Shown in pieces: positions 31,866 through 40,147 of a stretch of 64,000 nucleotides of DNA; within the stretch, counting starts at the first letter, position 1; the number at the start of each line of letters is the position of its first letter. The stretch comes from Cumulibacter soli (GTDB taxonomy: Bacteria; Actinomycetota; Actinomycetes; Mycobacteriales; Antricoccaceae): positions 325,154 through 389,153 of the forward strand of contig NZ_SMSG01000006.1 of the NCBI RefSeq assembly GCF_004382795.1, given 5' to 3'. The translations under genes and the position numbers were made by a program. The notes under the pieces were generated by a model that was not told the DNA's origin, ran no database searches, and saw nothing but the letters and a program-made list of their open reading frames with translations.

Positions 31866-32162
31866 TCAGCCTCCGAACAGCGAGATGCCGAAGTAGTGCC
31901 CGAGCGTATGGCGCGTCACGAACAGCACGCCTACCACGACCGCGGCGACAACCAGCACATACAGCAGGTAGGCGACCGCAGTAGCGGTGGGGTTCGGCCT
32001 CGGTGTCGCAGGCGCACCGTCATCCGTCTGGGTGTCACCCCGCCCTATCGCATGCATCCGCATCCCGAGCGCGAAGAGCATCGGGAGGCCGGCACCGAAG
32101 ATAAGGCCGATCCCCAACACGCGAAGCGCCGACATACCCATTTCGGCGACGTTGATGTCCAT
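31866..32162 (-). CDS. Small two-span membrane protein (Rv0544c-like)
   Basis: 98 residues from ATG 32162. Two spans, about 11-33 (ALRVLGIGLIFGAGLPMLFAL) and about 63-82 (VAYLLYVLVVAAVVVGVLF), flank a polar loop rich in Thr and Pro (RGDTQTDDGAPATPRPNPTA). It lies between pitA and the DUF3349 gene with gaps of 18 and 1 bases, the same arrangement as Rv0544c. Likely an accessory of the phosphate transporter; no function is established. Confidence 0.75.
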   Translation of the reverse strand: MDINVAEMGMSALRVLGIGLIFGAGLPMLFALGMRMHAIGRGDTQTDDGAPATPRPNPTATAVAYLLYVLVVAAVVVGVLFVTRHTLGHYFGISLFGG

Positions 32163-32180
32163 CGTGATTCCCCCTGAGTA

Positions 32181-33410
32181 TTACTTCGACGCTACGCGGA
32201 CCCCGCGAGCCTGGTCTGTTGTCGCATCGGCGGCTTGAGGGACGACCTTGCCGTCCCATGCGGCGTTGACGTTGGACGAGTCCACCTTCTGGCGACGGCT
32301 TCGTAGGTACATGTAGACCGATGCGCTGACCAGGATGACGAAAACGACGACTGCCCCTGGTAGCCCACCGATGATGTCCTCGAGGAAGAAGCACAGCGCG
32401 CCGACGATACCGGCGGCGGGCATCGTGACCAGCCATGCCGAGGCCATCCGTCCAGCCACACCCCAACGCACCTTTGCCCCAGGTTTGCCGACCCCGGAGC
32501 CGAGAATGGACCCGGTTGCGACGTGGGTGGTCGACAGCGCCATTCCCATCGTCGAGGAGGTCAAGATGATCGCTGCGGACGACGCTTCGGCCGCCATCCC
32601 TTGTGGCGAGTCGATCTCGACGAGGCCCTTGCCGAGGGTGCGGATAATCCGCCACCCGCCGAGGTAGGTTCCCAGGGCGATCGCGACACCGCAGACGAAG
32701 ATGATCCACACCGGCAGACCATCCTGTTCGATACTGGCGGTGGTGAGCGAACCGTGCGCGATCATCGCGAGTGCGATGACGCCCATCGTCTTCTGCGCAT
32801 CGCCCGTGCCGTGCGCAAGGGACACCAACGACGCGGTGCCTATCTGTCCCCAGCGAAATCCCGCTTCCCGACGCTCCTGCGCAACCCGCCTGGTGAGCGC
32901 ATAGACGAAGTAGGTGCCGACCGCCGCAATCACACAGGCGATAACCGGCGACAGAAATGCGGGCACGACGACCTTCGCGAGGATCCCGCCCCAGTTGACG
33001 CCGACCGCGCCAATACCGGCCAGCCCCGCACCGATCAAGCCACCGAACAGCGCATGGGAGGAACTGCTCGGCAGTCCTAGCAGCCACGTCACCAGATTCC
33101 ACAGGATGCCACCGACGAGGCCCGCGAAAATGATCATCATCGCGGCTTGCGCATCCAAACCAGTGACCAGGTCCCCGGTATCCGTTTGGATGTTCAGCAC
33201 GTCCCTGGTGATCGTCGCGGCGACCTCCACAGACAGGAACGCACCGACCAGATTGAGAATTGCGGAGATCGTGACAGCGACCTTGGGCGCTAGCGCTCCG
33301 GTCGCGATCGAGGTCGCCATCGCGTTTCCAGTGTCGTGGAAACCATTCGTGAAATCGAAACCTATTGCGGTGACGATCACCAGAATAAGTATCAGCAACT
33401 CGCCTGACAT
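32181..33410 (-). CDS. pitA: Low-affinity inorganic phosphate transporter PitA
   Basis: About 409 residues from ATG 33410 (GTG 33425 is an alternative; neither has a strong ribosome site). Ten or more spans of the Pit family with both duplicated signature motifs: GFDFTNGFHDTGNAMATSIA at about 18-37 and, in the second half, SLAHGTGDAQKTMGVIALAM near 218. The family couples metal-phosphate uptake to protons or sodium. It heads a three-gene operon with the small membrane protein and DUF3349 gene. The 109-base space to the marR gene stop holds no clear Pho-type box that I could define. Confidence 0.92.
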   Translation of the reverse strand: MSGELLILILVIVTAIGFDFTNGFHDTGNAMATSIATGALAPKVAVTISAILNLVGAFLSVEVAATITRDVLNIQTDTGDLVTGLDAQAAMMIIFAGLVGGILWNLVTWLLGLPSSSSHALFGGLIGAGLAGIGAVGVNWGGILAKVVVPAFLSPVIACVIAAVGTYFVYALTRRVAQERREAGFRWGQIGTASLVSLAHGTGDAQKTMGVIALAMIAHGSLTTASIEQDGLPVWIIFVCGVAIALGTYLGGWRIIRTLGKGLVEIDSPQGMAAEASSAAIILTSSTMGMALSTTHVATGSILGSGVGKPGAKVRWGVAGRMASAWLVTMPAAGIVGALCFFLEDIIGGLPGAVVVFVILVSASVYMYLRSRRQKVDSSNVNAAWDGKVVPQAADATTDQARGVRVASK

Positions 33411-33534
33411 ACCTTGATAGAACACCCCACGGCCCGCTATGAGAACCGGTTCGAGGGTGATTTAGGTCCGCTCTACACATGCTCAGTTTCTCGAGTTTGG
33501 CTTGACAGCTCTGCGTACCTAATACACGGCGGCG

Positions 33535-34032
33535 TCAGCGCGCGGGTCCGGCGTCACCAGTGCCGTTCTGCAGGCGCTCGGCGATAGCGACGCCATCGAG
33601 CATGTTCTGTAGCACCCGCAAGGTGGTTGCTAGGTCCGCGTCACTCAGATCACCGGGCACTTGTCCAAGCAGGCCACGCTCGTGTTCGACGACCTCGCCG
33701 ATAGCACGTCGGCCCTCGCTAGTGATCCGCACCAGCGATGAGCGCCGATGACGAGGGTTCTCCACTAGTTCGACAAACCCCAACGCGCGCGCATCGTGCA
33801 CCATGCGTTGCACGAATTGCCGGCTGATCTCCTGCGTGGCAGCAATCGTCGGCACGCTGACTTCGCCGTCACGCATCAGGTGCTCCAGCACTGCCCGCAC
33901 TCCCATCGACATACCCATGATTGGCTGTGCGTTAGTCACCAGCCGCGACACTCTGCGGTACAGCGGCCCCAACACGCGGTAGACCTCCGCGAGACGGACA
34001 GCAAGAGTATCGGGATCCAATGGCTCGTTCAT
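33535..34032 (-). CDS. MarR-family regulator
   Basis: 165 residues from ATG 34032. Winged helix at about 45-115: VRAVLEHLMRDGEVSVPTIA, TQEISRQFVQRMVHDARALG (recognition helix), then the wing VELVENPRHRRSSLVRITSEG. The N- and C-terminal helices form the dimer. It is divergent from an alpha/beta hydrolase, and two near-identical 19-base palindromes (34042-34092) fill the short space between, so it should repress both genes. The ATG is only nine bases from the first palindrome, suggesting a leaderless or very short leader mRNA. Confidence 0.9.
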   Translation of the reverse strand: MNEPLDPDTLAVRLAEVYRVLGPLYRRVSRLVTNAQPIMGMSMGVRAVLEHLMRDGEVSVPTIAATQEISRQFVQRMVHDARALGFVELVENPRHRRSSLVRITSEGRRAIGEVVEHERGLLGQVPGDLSDADLATTLRVLQNMLDGVAIAERLQNGTGDAGPAR

Positions 34033-34041
34033 TCCAGAATT

Positions 34042-34092
34042 ATGGCACCTTGGTTGCCATTAGGCCCAGAAGTATGACACCTTAGTTGTCAT
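34042..34092. promoter_or_regulatory. Twin MarR operators and overlapping promoter
   Basis: Operator one is ATGGCACCTTGGTTGCCAT (34042-34060), operator two ATGACACCTTAGTTGTCAT (34074-34092). Their centres are 32 bases apart, three helix turns, so both dimers would lie on one face of the DNA. A rightward promoter fits inside: TTGGTT (34050-34055), 17 bases, TATGAC (34073-34078), with RNA starting near 34085, only about six bases before the hydrolase ATG at 34091. Confidence 0.8.
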
Positions 34093-34927
34093 GTTGAGTC
34101 ATCGCGACGTATCCCTGACCGACCATTCAGCCCATCTCGTCGACGTCGATGGCGGCCCACGGACGCCGCTGCTCCTTCTACACGGAGGCGCGGTCGATCA
34201 CCGAATGTGGCAACCACAGCTAAGCGCGTTCTCGGACCGACGCGTGATCGCGCCCGATGCCCGCGGTCACGGTTCGACCGCGGACGCATCGGGTCCATAT
34301 CGACTCGTCGACGATGTGGCACGTCTGCTCGACGCTCTCGAAATCGCCCAGGTGGTCATCGCCGGTGTCTCTATGGGCGGCGGCACCGCCGTCGATGTGG
34401 CACTCGAGTACCCCGAACGCTGCACTGGACTCATCGTCACCGGAACCGGAACCAGCGAGCCCGATTTCGTCGATCCATGGGCGCTAGACGCCTTCGAAAC
34501 ATGGAATCTGGCCGCCACCGAAGGCAATGCGCAACTATGGATCGATACGTTCATGCGGTTCACGTACGGGCCACATCGCACCCGCGCCGACCTAGACCGA
34601 GATGTAGTCGCGCACATCGAAATGATGGCGCAGCAGACGATTAGCGAACACGTAACACTGGACGACAACGGAGTTCCAACACCACCGATACCGCCCACCC
34701 CGGTCACCAACACGTGGGCGCGAGTTCGCCACATCATCGTCCCAACGCTCGCGCTCAACGGCGCGGACGACGGACCCGACCACTTAAGCAATGCCCGCCG
34801 GCTCGCACAAAACGCACCACAGGGTCAATACGTCGAGATCGCCGGAGCCGCGCATTACCCCAACCTCGAGCGCCCCGCCGAATACAACGAACTAGTGCGC
34901 CACTTCCTAGACACGAACGGGATCTGA
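34091..34927 (+). CDS. Alpha/beta hydrolase
   Basis: 278 residues. Oxyanion-hole region LLLLHGGAVDHRMWQPQL at about 28-45, nucleophile elbow GVSMGGG near residue 95 (Ser), an acid in the LNGADDGPD loop near 228, and the catalytic His in GAAHYPNLERP near 255. Likely a lactonase, esterase or haloperoxidase-like enzyme of the 3-oxoadipate enol-lactonase type; the substrate cannot be read. The ATG overlaps the second MarR operator, so the mRNA is near-leaderless. Its 3' end overlaps the convergent monooxygenase gene by 21 bases. Confidence 0.87.
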   Translation: MLSHRDVSLTDHSAHLVDVDGGPRTPLLLLHGGAVDHRMWQPQLSAFSDRRVIAPDARGHGSTADASGPYRLVDDVARLLDALEIAQVVIAGVSMGGGTAVDVALEYPERCTGLIVTGTGTSEPDFVDPWALDAFETWNLAATEGNAQLWIDTFMRFTYGPHRTRADLDRDVVAHIEMMAQQTISEHVTLDDNGVPTPPIPPTPVTNTWARVRHIIVPTLALNGADDGPDHLSNARRLAQNAPQGQYVEIAGAAHYPNLERPAEYNELVRHFLDTNGI

Positions 34928-36133
34928 GACCGCGCGTAGCGCGGCAATCGCGGCCTTCCGTCCAGCACGGGTGGCACCAATCGTCGAGGCCGAAGCGCCG
35001 TACCCGACGAGGAACAGCCCGGGTGCACGTTGCACGCTCACACCATCCAGGGCCATTCGGACACCGCCACCGGGTTCGCGGATCCGCAGTGGAGCGAGGT
35101 GGTTAAGTGACGCCCGAAATCCGGTCGCCCATAGGATCGTGTCAATAGGTGTTCGCCACGGATGCTCACCGTTGGACATCGACGCATCGAGGGGACTTCC
35201 CGGAAGCTGACGGATTCGCGACAGTCCACCCTCGGCGAGGGTCCGGTCGGCGAGCAGCCCCTGCCCCGGCGCACCACGACCGTCCGGTCCGGGACCGTCG
35301 AGGATCACCGCGTCATCGAGTATCCGACTCAGTCCGCCGCGGCTGATCAGCACTCCAGAGGCGAGGCCTTCGCGGTACTGCTCGGTCAGTGGTACACCAG
35401 TCACGGACGCGACCGACGTCGGCGGTAAGCCATTGCGTGTCCGCTCGGCCACCATGGCTTCGACGTCAATCCCCCAGTCCGGTCCGGAGATCGGACTGGT
35501 CCAGCCGGGCGTACGGCGGGTACTCCAGACCGTGCGCACTCCGGCCGCGTCGAGTTGCAGCAGGAACTGCAGCGCCGACGTACCGCCGCCCACAACAAGC
35601 ACATTCTGGTCGGCAAAGTCTTCAGGCGCGGTGAACCCGCGCGTGTGCAGGTAGCGCCCCCGGAAGTCAGCGATACCCGGATAATAGGGAACGTACGGCG
35701 AGTCCCACGTTCCGGCAGCACTGATTACCGTACGTGCCCGCCATTGCCGTCCGTCCTCGGCTTTGATCCCGAAGACATCTCCTTCTCGCCGCACACAGGA
35801 CACCGCGACCGGTCGAACCACCGGTAGTGCAAGTTCAGCTTCGTACCGTCCGTAATAGCGCGCGACGACCCGGCTGGCGGGCTCGTCAGGGTCTGGCGTA
35901 CCCAGCGACATGCCAGGGAGATCGTGGATTCCGTGCGCTCGATCGAAAGTGAGCGAGTCCCAGCGATGTCGCCAGGCACCGCCCGGCCCGTCATTGGCAT
36001 CGAGGATGACGAAGTCACGCCAGGGCCGCACCCCCTTGCGGACCAAATGCCCGGCCGCGCTCAAGCCTGCTTGACCGGCCCCGATGACGATGACGTCGTG
36101 TACGCCATCACCTGTGTCTTTGGCCTGCCCCAT
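34907..36133 (-). CDS. Flavin-containing monooxygenase-like NAD(P)-binding oxidoreductase
   Basis: 408 residues. FAD-binding GAGQAGLSAAGHLV at about 17-30, GPGGAWRHRWDSLTFDRAHG near 50-70 (the GGxW and DxLTF elements of CzcO/FMO-like proteins), NADPH-binding VLVVGGGTSALQFLLQL near 178, and the late FAD motif ILWATGFRASLNHL near 335. Such enzymes oxidise N- or S-containing compounds or do Baeyer-Villiger steps; the substrate is unknown. Convergent with the hydrolase with a 21-base overlap. A TetR gene lies upstream on the same strand, 36 bases away, and may be co-transcribed with it. Confidence 0.87.
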   Translation of the reverse strand: MGQAKDTGDGVHDVIVIGAGQAGLSAAGHLVRKGVRPWRDFVILDANDGPGGAWRHRWDSLTFDRAHGIHDLPGMSLGTPDPDEPASRVVARYYGRYEAELALPVVRPVAVSCVRREGDVFGIKAEDGRQWRARTVISAAGTWDSPYVPYYPGIADFRGRYLHTRGFTAPEDFADQNVLVVGGGTSALQFLLQLDAAGVRTVWSTRRTPGWTSPISGPDWGIDVEAMVAERTRNGLPPTSVASVTGVPLTEQYREGLASGVLISRGGLSRILDDAVILDGPGPDGRGAPGQGLLADRTLAEGGLSRIRQLPGSPLDASMSNGEHPWRTPIDTILWATGFRASLNHLAPLRIREPGGGVRMALDGVSVQRAPGLFLVGYGASASTIGATRAGRKAAIAALRAVSDPVRV

Positions 36134-36169
36134 AACGACCCAACCCCTGCGGGGCGTCGGCTATTCCCG

Positions 36170-36715
36170 TTACTGCAGTAGTCGCTGTACGGCGTCCGCA
36201 AGCGTCGCGGTGTCGATCTTGCGTGAGCGCACCGCAACCGCGTGCACCAACGCTCCTTCCAGCAGGTCGGCTACCGCGCGAGCAGCCCGTTCGGGTGCCG
36301 GGTGCTCCAACTCACGGAGCATCCCCTCGAGCATGCCGAGCAACCGGAAGTGCCCACTTTCCATCGCACCCCGAGCAGTCTCATCGAGCAGCAACGCGAA
36401 CCGGGCTCGGGTAGCGCGAACCCGGCGTGGTGTCGTCATCGAGTGCACTCGGTCCGCCAAGTACGTTGCGATGGTCACTACGGAGGACACATCGATCGAG
36501 GGGCCAGCCTTCAGCGCAGCCGTATCAAGTTCCTCGATGCGCTCGACGATCGCACCCAACAGCGCCTCGCGATTGCGATAGCAGTTGGACGTGCTCCCGG
36601 CGGGCAAGGCGGCCTCGGCATCCACCGCTCGATGCGTCAGTCCGCGTACCCCATCGCGGCTCACTACGGTGACGGCAGCGTCAGCGATGATTTCTGGTCT
36701 GGTCGGCATATCCAT
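36170..36715 (-). CDS. TetR-family regulator with adjacent palindromic operator
   Basis: 181 residues from ATG 36715. HTH at about 7-50: PEIIADAAVTVVSRDGVRGL, THRAVDAEAALPAGSTSNCY, the last with the GSTSNC(Y) variant of the usual tyrosine-phenylalanine end. The C-terminal helical domain (YLADRVHSMTTPRRVRATRA, ESGHFRLLGMLEGMLRELE) binds an unknown ligand. The start codon directly abuts a 37-base palindrome, so the mRNA is probably leaderless and autorepressed. It is divergent from the FAD monooxygenase at 36764, which is the obvious target. Confidence 0.88.
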   Translation of the reverse strand: MDMPTRPEIIADAAVTVVSRDGVRGLTHRAVDAEAALPAGSTSNCYRNREALLGAIVERIEELDTAALKAGPSIDVSSVVTIATYLADRVHSMTTPRRVRATRARFALLLDETARGAMESGHFRLLGMLEGMLRELEHPAPERAARAVADLLEGALVHAVAVRSRKIDTATLADAVQRLLQ

Positions 36716-36752
36716 AACACTACAGATGTTGTAATACTACATTTGTAGTGTT
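36716..36752. promoter_or_regulatory. Large TetR operator palindrome
   Basis: Two 18-base arms around a central A, matching at 16 of 18 positions; outer arms AACACTACA and TGTAGTGTT are perfect. AT-rich compared with surroundings. It spans all but a few bases between the TetR ATG (36715) and 12 bases before the FAD monooxygenase ATG (36764). The length would suit two cooperating dimers, as with QacR. Confidence 0.85.
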
Positions 36753-36763
36753 AGGTTGAGCGC

Positions 36764-37777
36764 ATGGCTACGATCACGATCGTCGGCGGCGGGGTCGCTG
36801 GGCTCGCTCTCGCCGCGACGCTCTCTCCCGAAGCGCACACCGTCACGCTTGTCGAGCGAAACCCCGGATATAGCAGGGTTCCGACCGCCTTCGGTATCTG
36901 GCCCTTCGCCCTCGATGCGCTGGATCGGATCGGGCTCGCCGACGAACTGCGAGCGGACGGGTTGATGCTGACCAACGGTGTGATCACCGCCGATGCGGCC
37001 GGTCACCCAGTAACCATGACCCGCCGCGAAGCGGACACGTGGCTCATCACCCGCCCCGCGCTCTTGGAATTGCTCGATCACGCAGTACCTGATTCCGTGG
37101 CTCGCGAGAACCGACAGGTCGACGACCCAGCCGAACTGCGCGCTGACCTTGTCATCGCAGCAGACGGTGCGCGCAGCGTCGTCCGCTCACGAGTATGGGG
37201 CGATGCGCCACGCGACACCGGCGTAGTGGCGATCCGCGGCATTCTTACGACGGCGCCAGCTATGCCGCCAGATCAGATGCGTGAGTTCTGGGGCGGCGGA
37301 AAACTCTTCGGAGTTGGCCCTAATCGCCTACCCGACGGCGTGGGCACCAACTGGTACGCCTCGACCCGACGCGGCGAGGAATCTCCCACTGATGCCCTGC
37401 GCTGGGCCCGCGCGGCCTACGCCGACTTCCCCGATCTCGTTAGCACGACACTTGATGCCGCCGACCCCGATACGACTGTCGTCAACGCCATCCTGGAGTC
37501 GCGCCGTCCACGCTCGGTGGTTCGCGGACGCTATGTCCTGATCGGCGATGCCGCACATGCGATGTCGCCGAACCTCGGCCGCGGGGCCTGCGAAGCCCTC
37601 GTCGACGCGATCGTGCTCGGCGAGGCACTGAACGAACACGGGATGGCCGGCGTCCGCGAGTACGAGCAAAAACGGCGGCGCGCTGGGCAACGAACCCGTG
37701 CTGCGGCGAGCATGGCGCGACGGGTGGCGCTGTCGCGACGTGCGTCACGCGTACTGGTGCGGCTGGGGCCGAATTGA
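36764..37777 (+). CDS. FAD-dependent aromatic hydroxylase-type monooxygenase
   Basis: 337 residues. Rossmann FAD motif TIVGGGVAGLALAATLS at about 5-21, the DG motif LVIAADGARSVVRSRVWG near 128-145, and the second FAD motif VLIGDAAHAMSPNLGRGACE near 258-277 followed by ALVDA. These three motifs define the PHBH/UbiH-like group that hydroxylates aromatic or polyene substrates using NAD(P)H. At 337 residues it is short; the middle substrate domain is compact. The C-terminus is very basic. Controlled, by position, by the divergent TetR regulator. Confidence 0.88.
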   Translation: MATITIVGGGVAGLALAATLSPEAHTVTLVERNPGYSRVPTAFGIWPFALDALDRIGLADELRADGLMLTNGVITADAAGHPVTMTRREADTWLITRPALLELLDHAVPDSVARENRQVDDPAELRADLVIAADGARSVVRSRVWGDAPRDTGVVAIRGILTTAPAMPPDQMREFWGGGKLFGVGPNRLPDGVGTNWYASTRRGEESPTDALRWARAAYADFPDLVSTTLDAADPDTTVVNAILESRRPRSVVRGRYVLIGDAAHAMSPNLGRGACEALVDAIVLGEALNEHGMAGVREYEQKRRRAGQRTRAAASMARRVALSRRASRVLVRLGPN

Positions 37778-37792
37778 GCCTAGGCTGGGTCC

Positions 37793-38308
37793 ATGCCCGC
37801 CATCACCGCCGTTCGAGCAGACCTGACCGAATCGACGCTGGATGCCATCGTGAACGCGGCAAACTCACAGTTACTGGGTGGCGGCGGAGTGGACGGCGCG
37901 ATCCACCGCGCTGCGGGGCCCGAGTTTCTCGAGCACTGTCGGGAACTGAAAACGCACTATCCGGACGGATTCCCCGTGGGTGCGGCGGCCGCGCTACCCG
38001 GTTGCCAACTGAGTGCGCGCTGGGTGATCCAGACCGTTGGGCCCAATTGGCATGCGGGACAGCGCGATCCTGCGGATCTGGCCGCTTGTTTCACCAATGC
38101 GCTCACCGAGGCCGTACGAGTCGGCGCGCGAAGCATCGCGTTCCCGGCTATTAGCGCTGGCGTCTATGGCTGGGATCCCCGGCGGGTCGCCCGCATCGCC
38201 GTTTCCGCCGTCAATAGCGCCTCGGCGCTCGCGTCGCTGGATCGAGTGCAGTTCGTTCTGTTCTCGGACGAGCTACTGGCGCTTTTTCGCGCTGCGCTCG
38301 ACACCTAG
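37793..38308 (+). CDS. Macro-domain protein (O-acetyl-ADP-ribose deacetylase type)
   Basis: 171 residues, a stand-alone MacroD-type domain. AIVNAANSQLLGGGGVDGAI at about 18-37 is the catalytic/ADP-ribose loop, with the following HRAAGPEFLEHCREL; GAAAALPGCQLSARWVIQTVG near 63 and SIAFPAISAGVYGWDPRRVA near 116 complete the fold. Members remove ADP-ribose from acidic side chains or cleave O-acetyl-ADP-ribose. It starts 15 bases after the FAD monooxygenase and may share its transcript. No ADP-ribosyltransferase gene is nearby. Confidence 0.9.
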   Translation: MPAITAVRADLTESTLDAIVNAANSQLLGGGGVDGAIHRAAGPEFLEHCRELKTHYPDGFPVGAAAALPGCQLSARWVIQTVGPNWHAGQRDPADLAACFTNALTEAVRVGARSIAFPAISAGVYGWDPRRVARIAVSAVNSASALASLDRVQFVLFSDELLALFRAALDT

Positions 38309-38313
38309 TCGCC

Positions 38314-38694
38314 TCAGCGTGCAACGTATCTGGCGTACAACTCGTTGAGCGCATCGTCGGGATCCTCGGCGATGCCGCCATGGGTTCCGGAGGTCCGCAC
38401 CATCGTGCTGCGCGGCGCGGTCAGGTGCCCGAATCGGAACGACGCTGACTCCACAGCCGCTGGGCCGCCGACTCGCGAACCGGCGCAGATCAGCTCTACC
38501 GCGGTGAGGCTTGTTCGAAGCGCAGCAAGGTCTGTCTGCGGGGCAAGCGCCCGCACCAGGTCGAGATTAGTCGCGATCCGCGCGGCTAGATAGCCCGAGG
38601 ACGGTACGAAAACGATGATCCCGACGTTGATGCACTCATCGCGTTCTGCGCGTGGCACGACCCGGACGATGGCGTAGCGGTAGTCGAGCATCAT
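38314..38694 (-). CDS. DUF3037 protein, partner of the HipA-like kinase
   Basis: 126 residues from ATG 38694 (a second ATG follows at once). The family core is visible: DYRYAIVRVVPRAERDECIN followed by VGIIVFVPSSGYLAARIATN. The rest is helical with a basic surface. The start overlaps the stop of the HipA-like gene in CAATGATG, so the two are translationally coupled. DUF3037 genes often pair with HipA-like kinases; the function of the pair is not known. It may be a substrate, antitoxin or adaptor of the kinase. Confidence 0.82.
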   Translation of the reverse strand: MMLDYRYAIVRVVPRAERDECINVGIIVFVPSSGYLAARIATNLDLVRALAPQTDLAALRTSLTAVELICAGSRVGGPAAVESASFRFGHLTAPRSTMVRTSGTHGGIAEDPDDALNELYARYVAR

Positions 38695-39446
38695 TGCCCC
38701 GTTAGCCACGGTGCGGCGTCCCGGCGACGTGCCAGGTATTCGACGTACGCCGCTCGAACGCCCCGCGGCTCGTCAGTGTCAGCGTTCGGCAGCAGCCACT
38801 GATCAGGGACGTCGGCCACGGCCGCATGCAGCACGTCATCAGTCACGAGCGGGGCGCACGTCGCGTGCACTCCCTCGGTGACCTCACCGACCTCGGCCAG
38901 AACATGGTCGTCGAACCGGAACCCGCTCGAGGCGAAACGAGCTGGATCGACGCTGCGTTCCCAACCATGATGGAAATACAGCGAGGCGCCGTGGTCTATA
39001 CACCACACGCGCGAATGCCACACCAGCAGATTCGGGTTGTGCCAGGTCCGATCGATATTCATGATCAGCGCGTCCAGCCACATGATCCGCGAGGCGAGGT
39101 CCGATTCGATGTCGGTGGCTGCCTCGTATGCCGCGGCGCCCGGCAGATAGTCACTGCCCAAGTTCAGCCCTGGTGAGGCATTGAGCAGATCCTGCGCCTC
39201 CTCATCGGCCTCGTACTTGGCTACCGCGGCGGGAAAATCAATCAGCCGGCGATCGGGAACGGCAATGCCGAGCGCATCGGCAATACCCGCGGCGATGATC
39301 TCGGCCGCTAACACCCGTGGTCCTTGACCCGCACCGGTGAACTTCACGACATACATGCCGTCGTCGCTGGCCTCCACAATCGCTGGTAGAGAACCGCCCT
39401 CGCGTAGGGGAACGACGTACCTGGTCGCCTCGACCGTCTGGAGCAT
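38691..39446 (-). CDS. HipA-like kinase (PF20613 type)
   Basis: 251 residues, about half of full HipA. Visible kinase features: nucleotide-loop region EASDDGMYVVKFTGAGQG with the lysine, LAAEIIAAGIADALGIAVPD, the catalytic loop DALIMNIDRTWHNPNLLVW (Asp-Arg and Asn as in HipA NxDRHxxN), and the metal-binding WCIDHGASLYFHHG. All expected catalytic residues appear present. It lacks the N-terminal HipA subdomain and has no HipB-like gene beside it; instead a DUF3037 gene follows in coupled fashion. ATG 39446 is near the lipoprotein gene stop (39468) on the same strand, so this could be a three-gene operon. Confidence 0.8.
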   Translation of the reverse strand: MLQTVEATRYVVPLREGGSLPAIVEASDDGMYVVKFTGAGQGPRVLAAEIIAAGIADALGIAVPDRRLIDFPAAVAKYEADEEAQDLLNASPGLNLGSDYLPGAAAYEAATDIESDLASRIMWLDALIMNIDRTWHNPNLLVWHSRVWCIDHGASLYFHHGWERSVDPARFASSGFRFDDHVLAEVGEVTEGVHATCAPLVTDDVLHAAVADVPDQWLLPNADTDEPRGVRAAYVEYLARRRDAAPWLTGQ

Positions 39447-39467
39447 TCCCCTACCCTACCGAGAGTC

Positions 39468-40007
39468 TCAAGTGAGTTCTGCGGCGCCGAATACCTCCAT
39501 CGCCTCGTCACAGTGCACGACAACGTGGGTGTACATCGCGATATCGGCATCACCGATCGCAAAAGTTTGCTCGGCCAGGTCGTAGGCGACCGCGCCCAGA
39601 TCAACACCCTCGCTCACCGAGGCCTCATCGGACCCATTTGTCAGGTACAGGTGTAAATCAGGCCCGTCGTCGGACGAGAAGCCTGAAAGCGTGAGCTCGC
39701 CATCGACGATCGACACGGTGCCGGCCACCGAGTTGTCGTTCTCACCATCAAACGAGCCGGACGTCGACATCGGCGCGCCCTCAGACATCTCGTCGTTCAT
39801 GCCCGAGCCCTCGTCCATGTCGCCAGTTGAATCGGGGTCCTCGCTCATATCCTCGCCCATTTCGCCGGTCATGTCCGACTCATCATTCATGCCGGCGTCA
39901 GTCGATTGGCCCGCATCATTCATCGGTCCGTCACTGCTGCAGGCTGCGAGCGGAAACGTCAAGGCGAGACTGGTGATGCCGAGCGCTGCGGCTTGTTTGA
40001 TACGCAT
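39468..40007 (-). CDS. DM13-domain lipoprotein with Met/Asp-rich linker
   Basis: 179 residues from ATG 40007 with GAGGA ahead; the longer frame upstream is rejected because the signal peptide starts here. MRIKQAAALGITSLALTFPL leads to lipobox LAAC (Cys23). Residues about 28-80 are a low-complexity stretch rich in Met, Asp, Glu, Asn, Gly and Ser (repeats such as SDMTGEMGEDMSED), then a DM13 domain (SGSFDGENDNSVAGTVSIVD, LTLSGFSSDDGPDLHLYLTN). DM13 domains are thought to act in electron transfer or metal/cysteine-linked redox chemistry. The Met-rich part may bind copper or another metal. Divergent from the response regulator gene at 40148. Confidence 0.82.
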   Translation of the reverse strand: MRIKQAAALGITSLALTFPLAACSSDGPMNDAGQSTDAGMNDESDMTGEMGEDMSEDPDSTGDMDEGSGMNDEMSEGAPMSTSGSFDGENDNSVAGTVSIVDGELTLSGFSSDDGPDLHLYLTNGSDEASVSEGVDLGAVAYDLAEQTFAIGDADIAMYTHVVVHCDEAMEVFGAAELT

Positions 40008-40147
40008 ACTGATGTCCTCACGGGCTAGATTGCGGGCGACCGGTCGGTCACCGGCCCCATGCAAACAAGCGCGTGCGGCGCCATTGGCGGTTCTTTCAGA
40101 CCCGTAAGAACCCGCGAAGGTACGCCGCGGCTCGGTAGCGTTGAGGC

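Noticed and set aside
32035..33480. 481-codon minus-strand frame over pitA in another frame
   Set aside because: Same strand but wrong frame; lacks hydrophobic spans, while the pitA frame has both Pit signatures.
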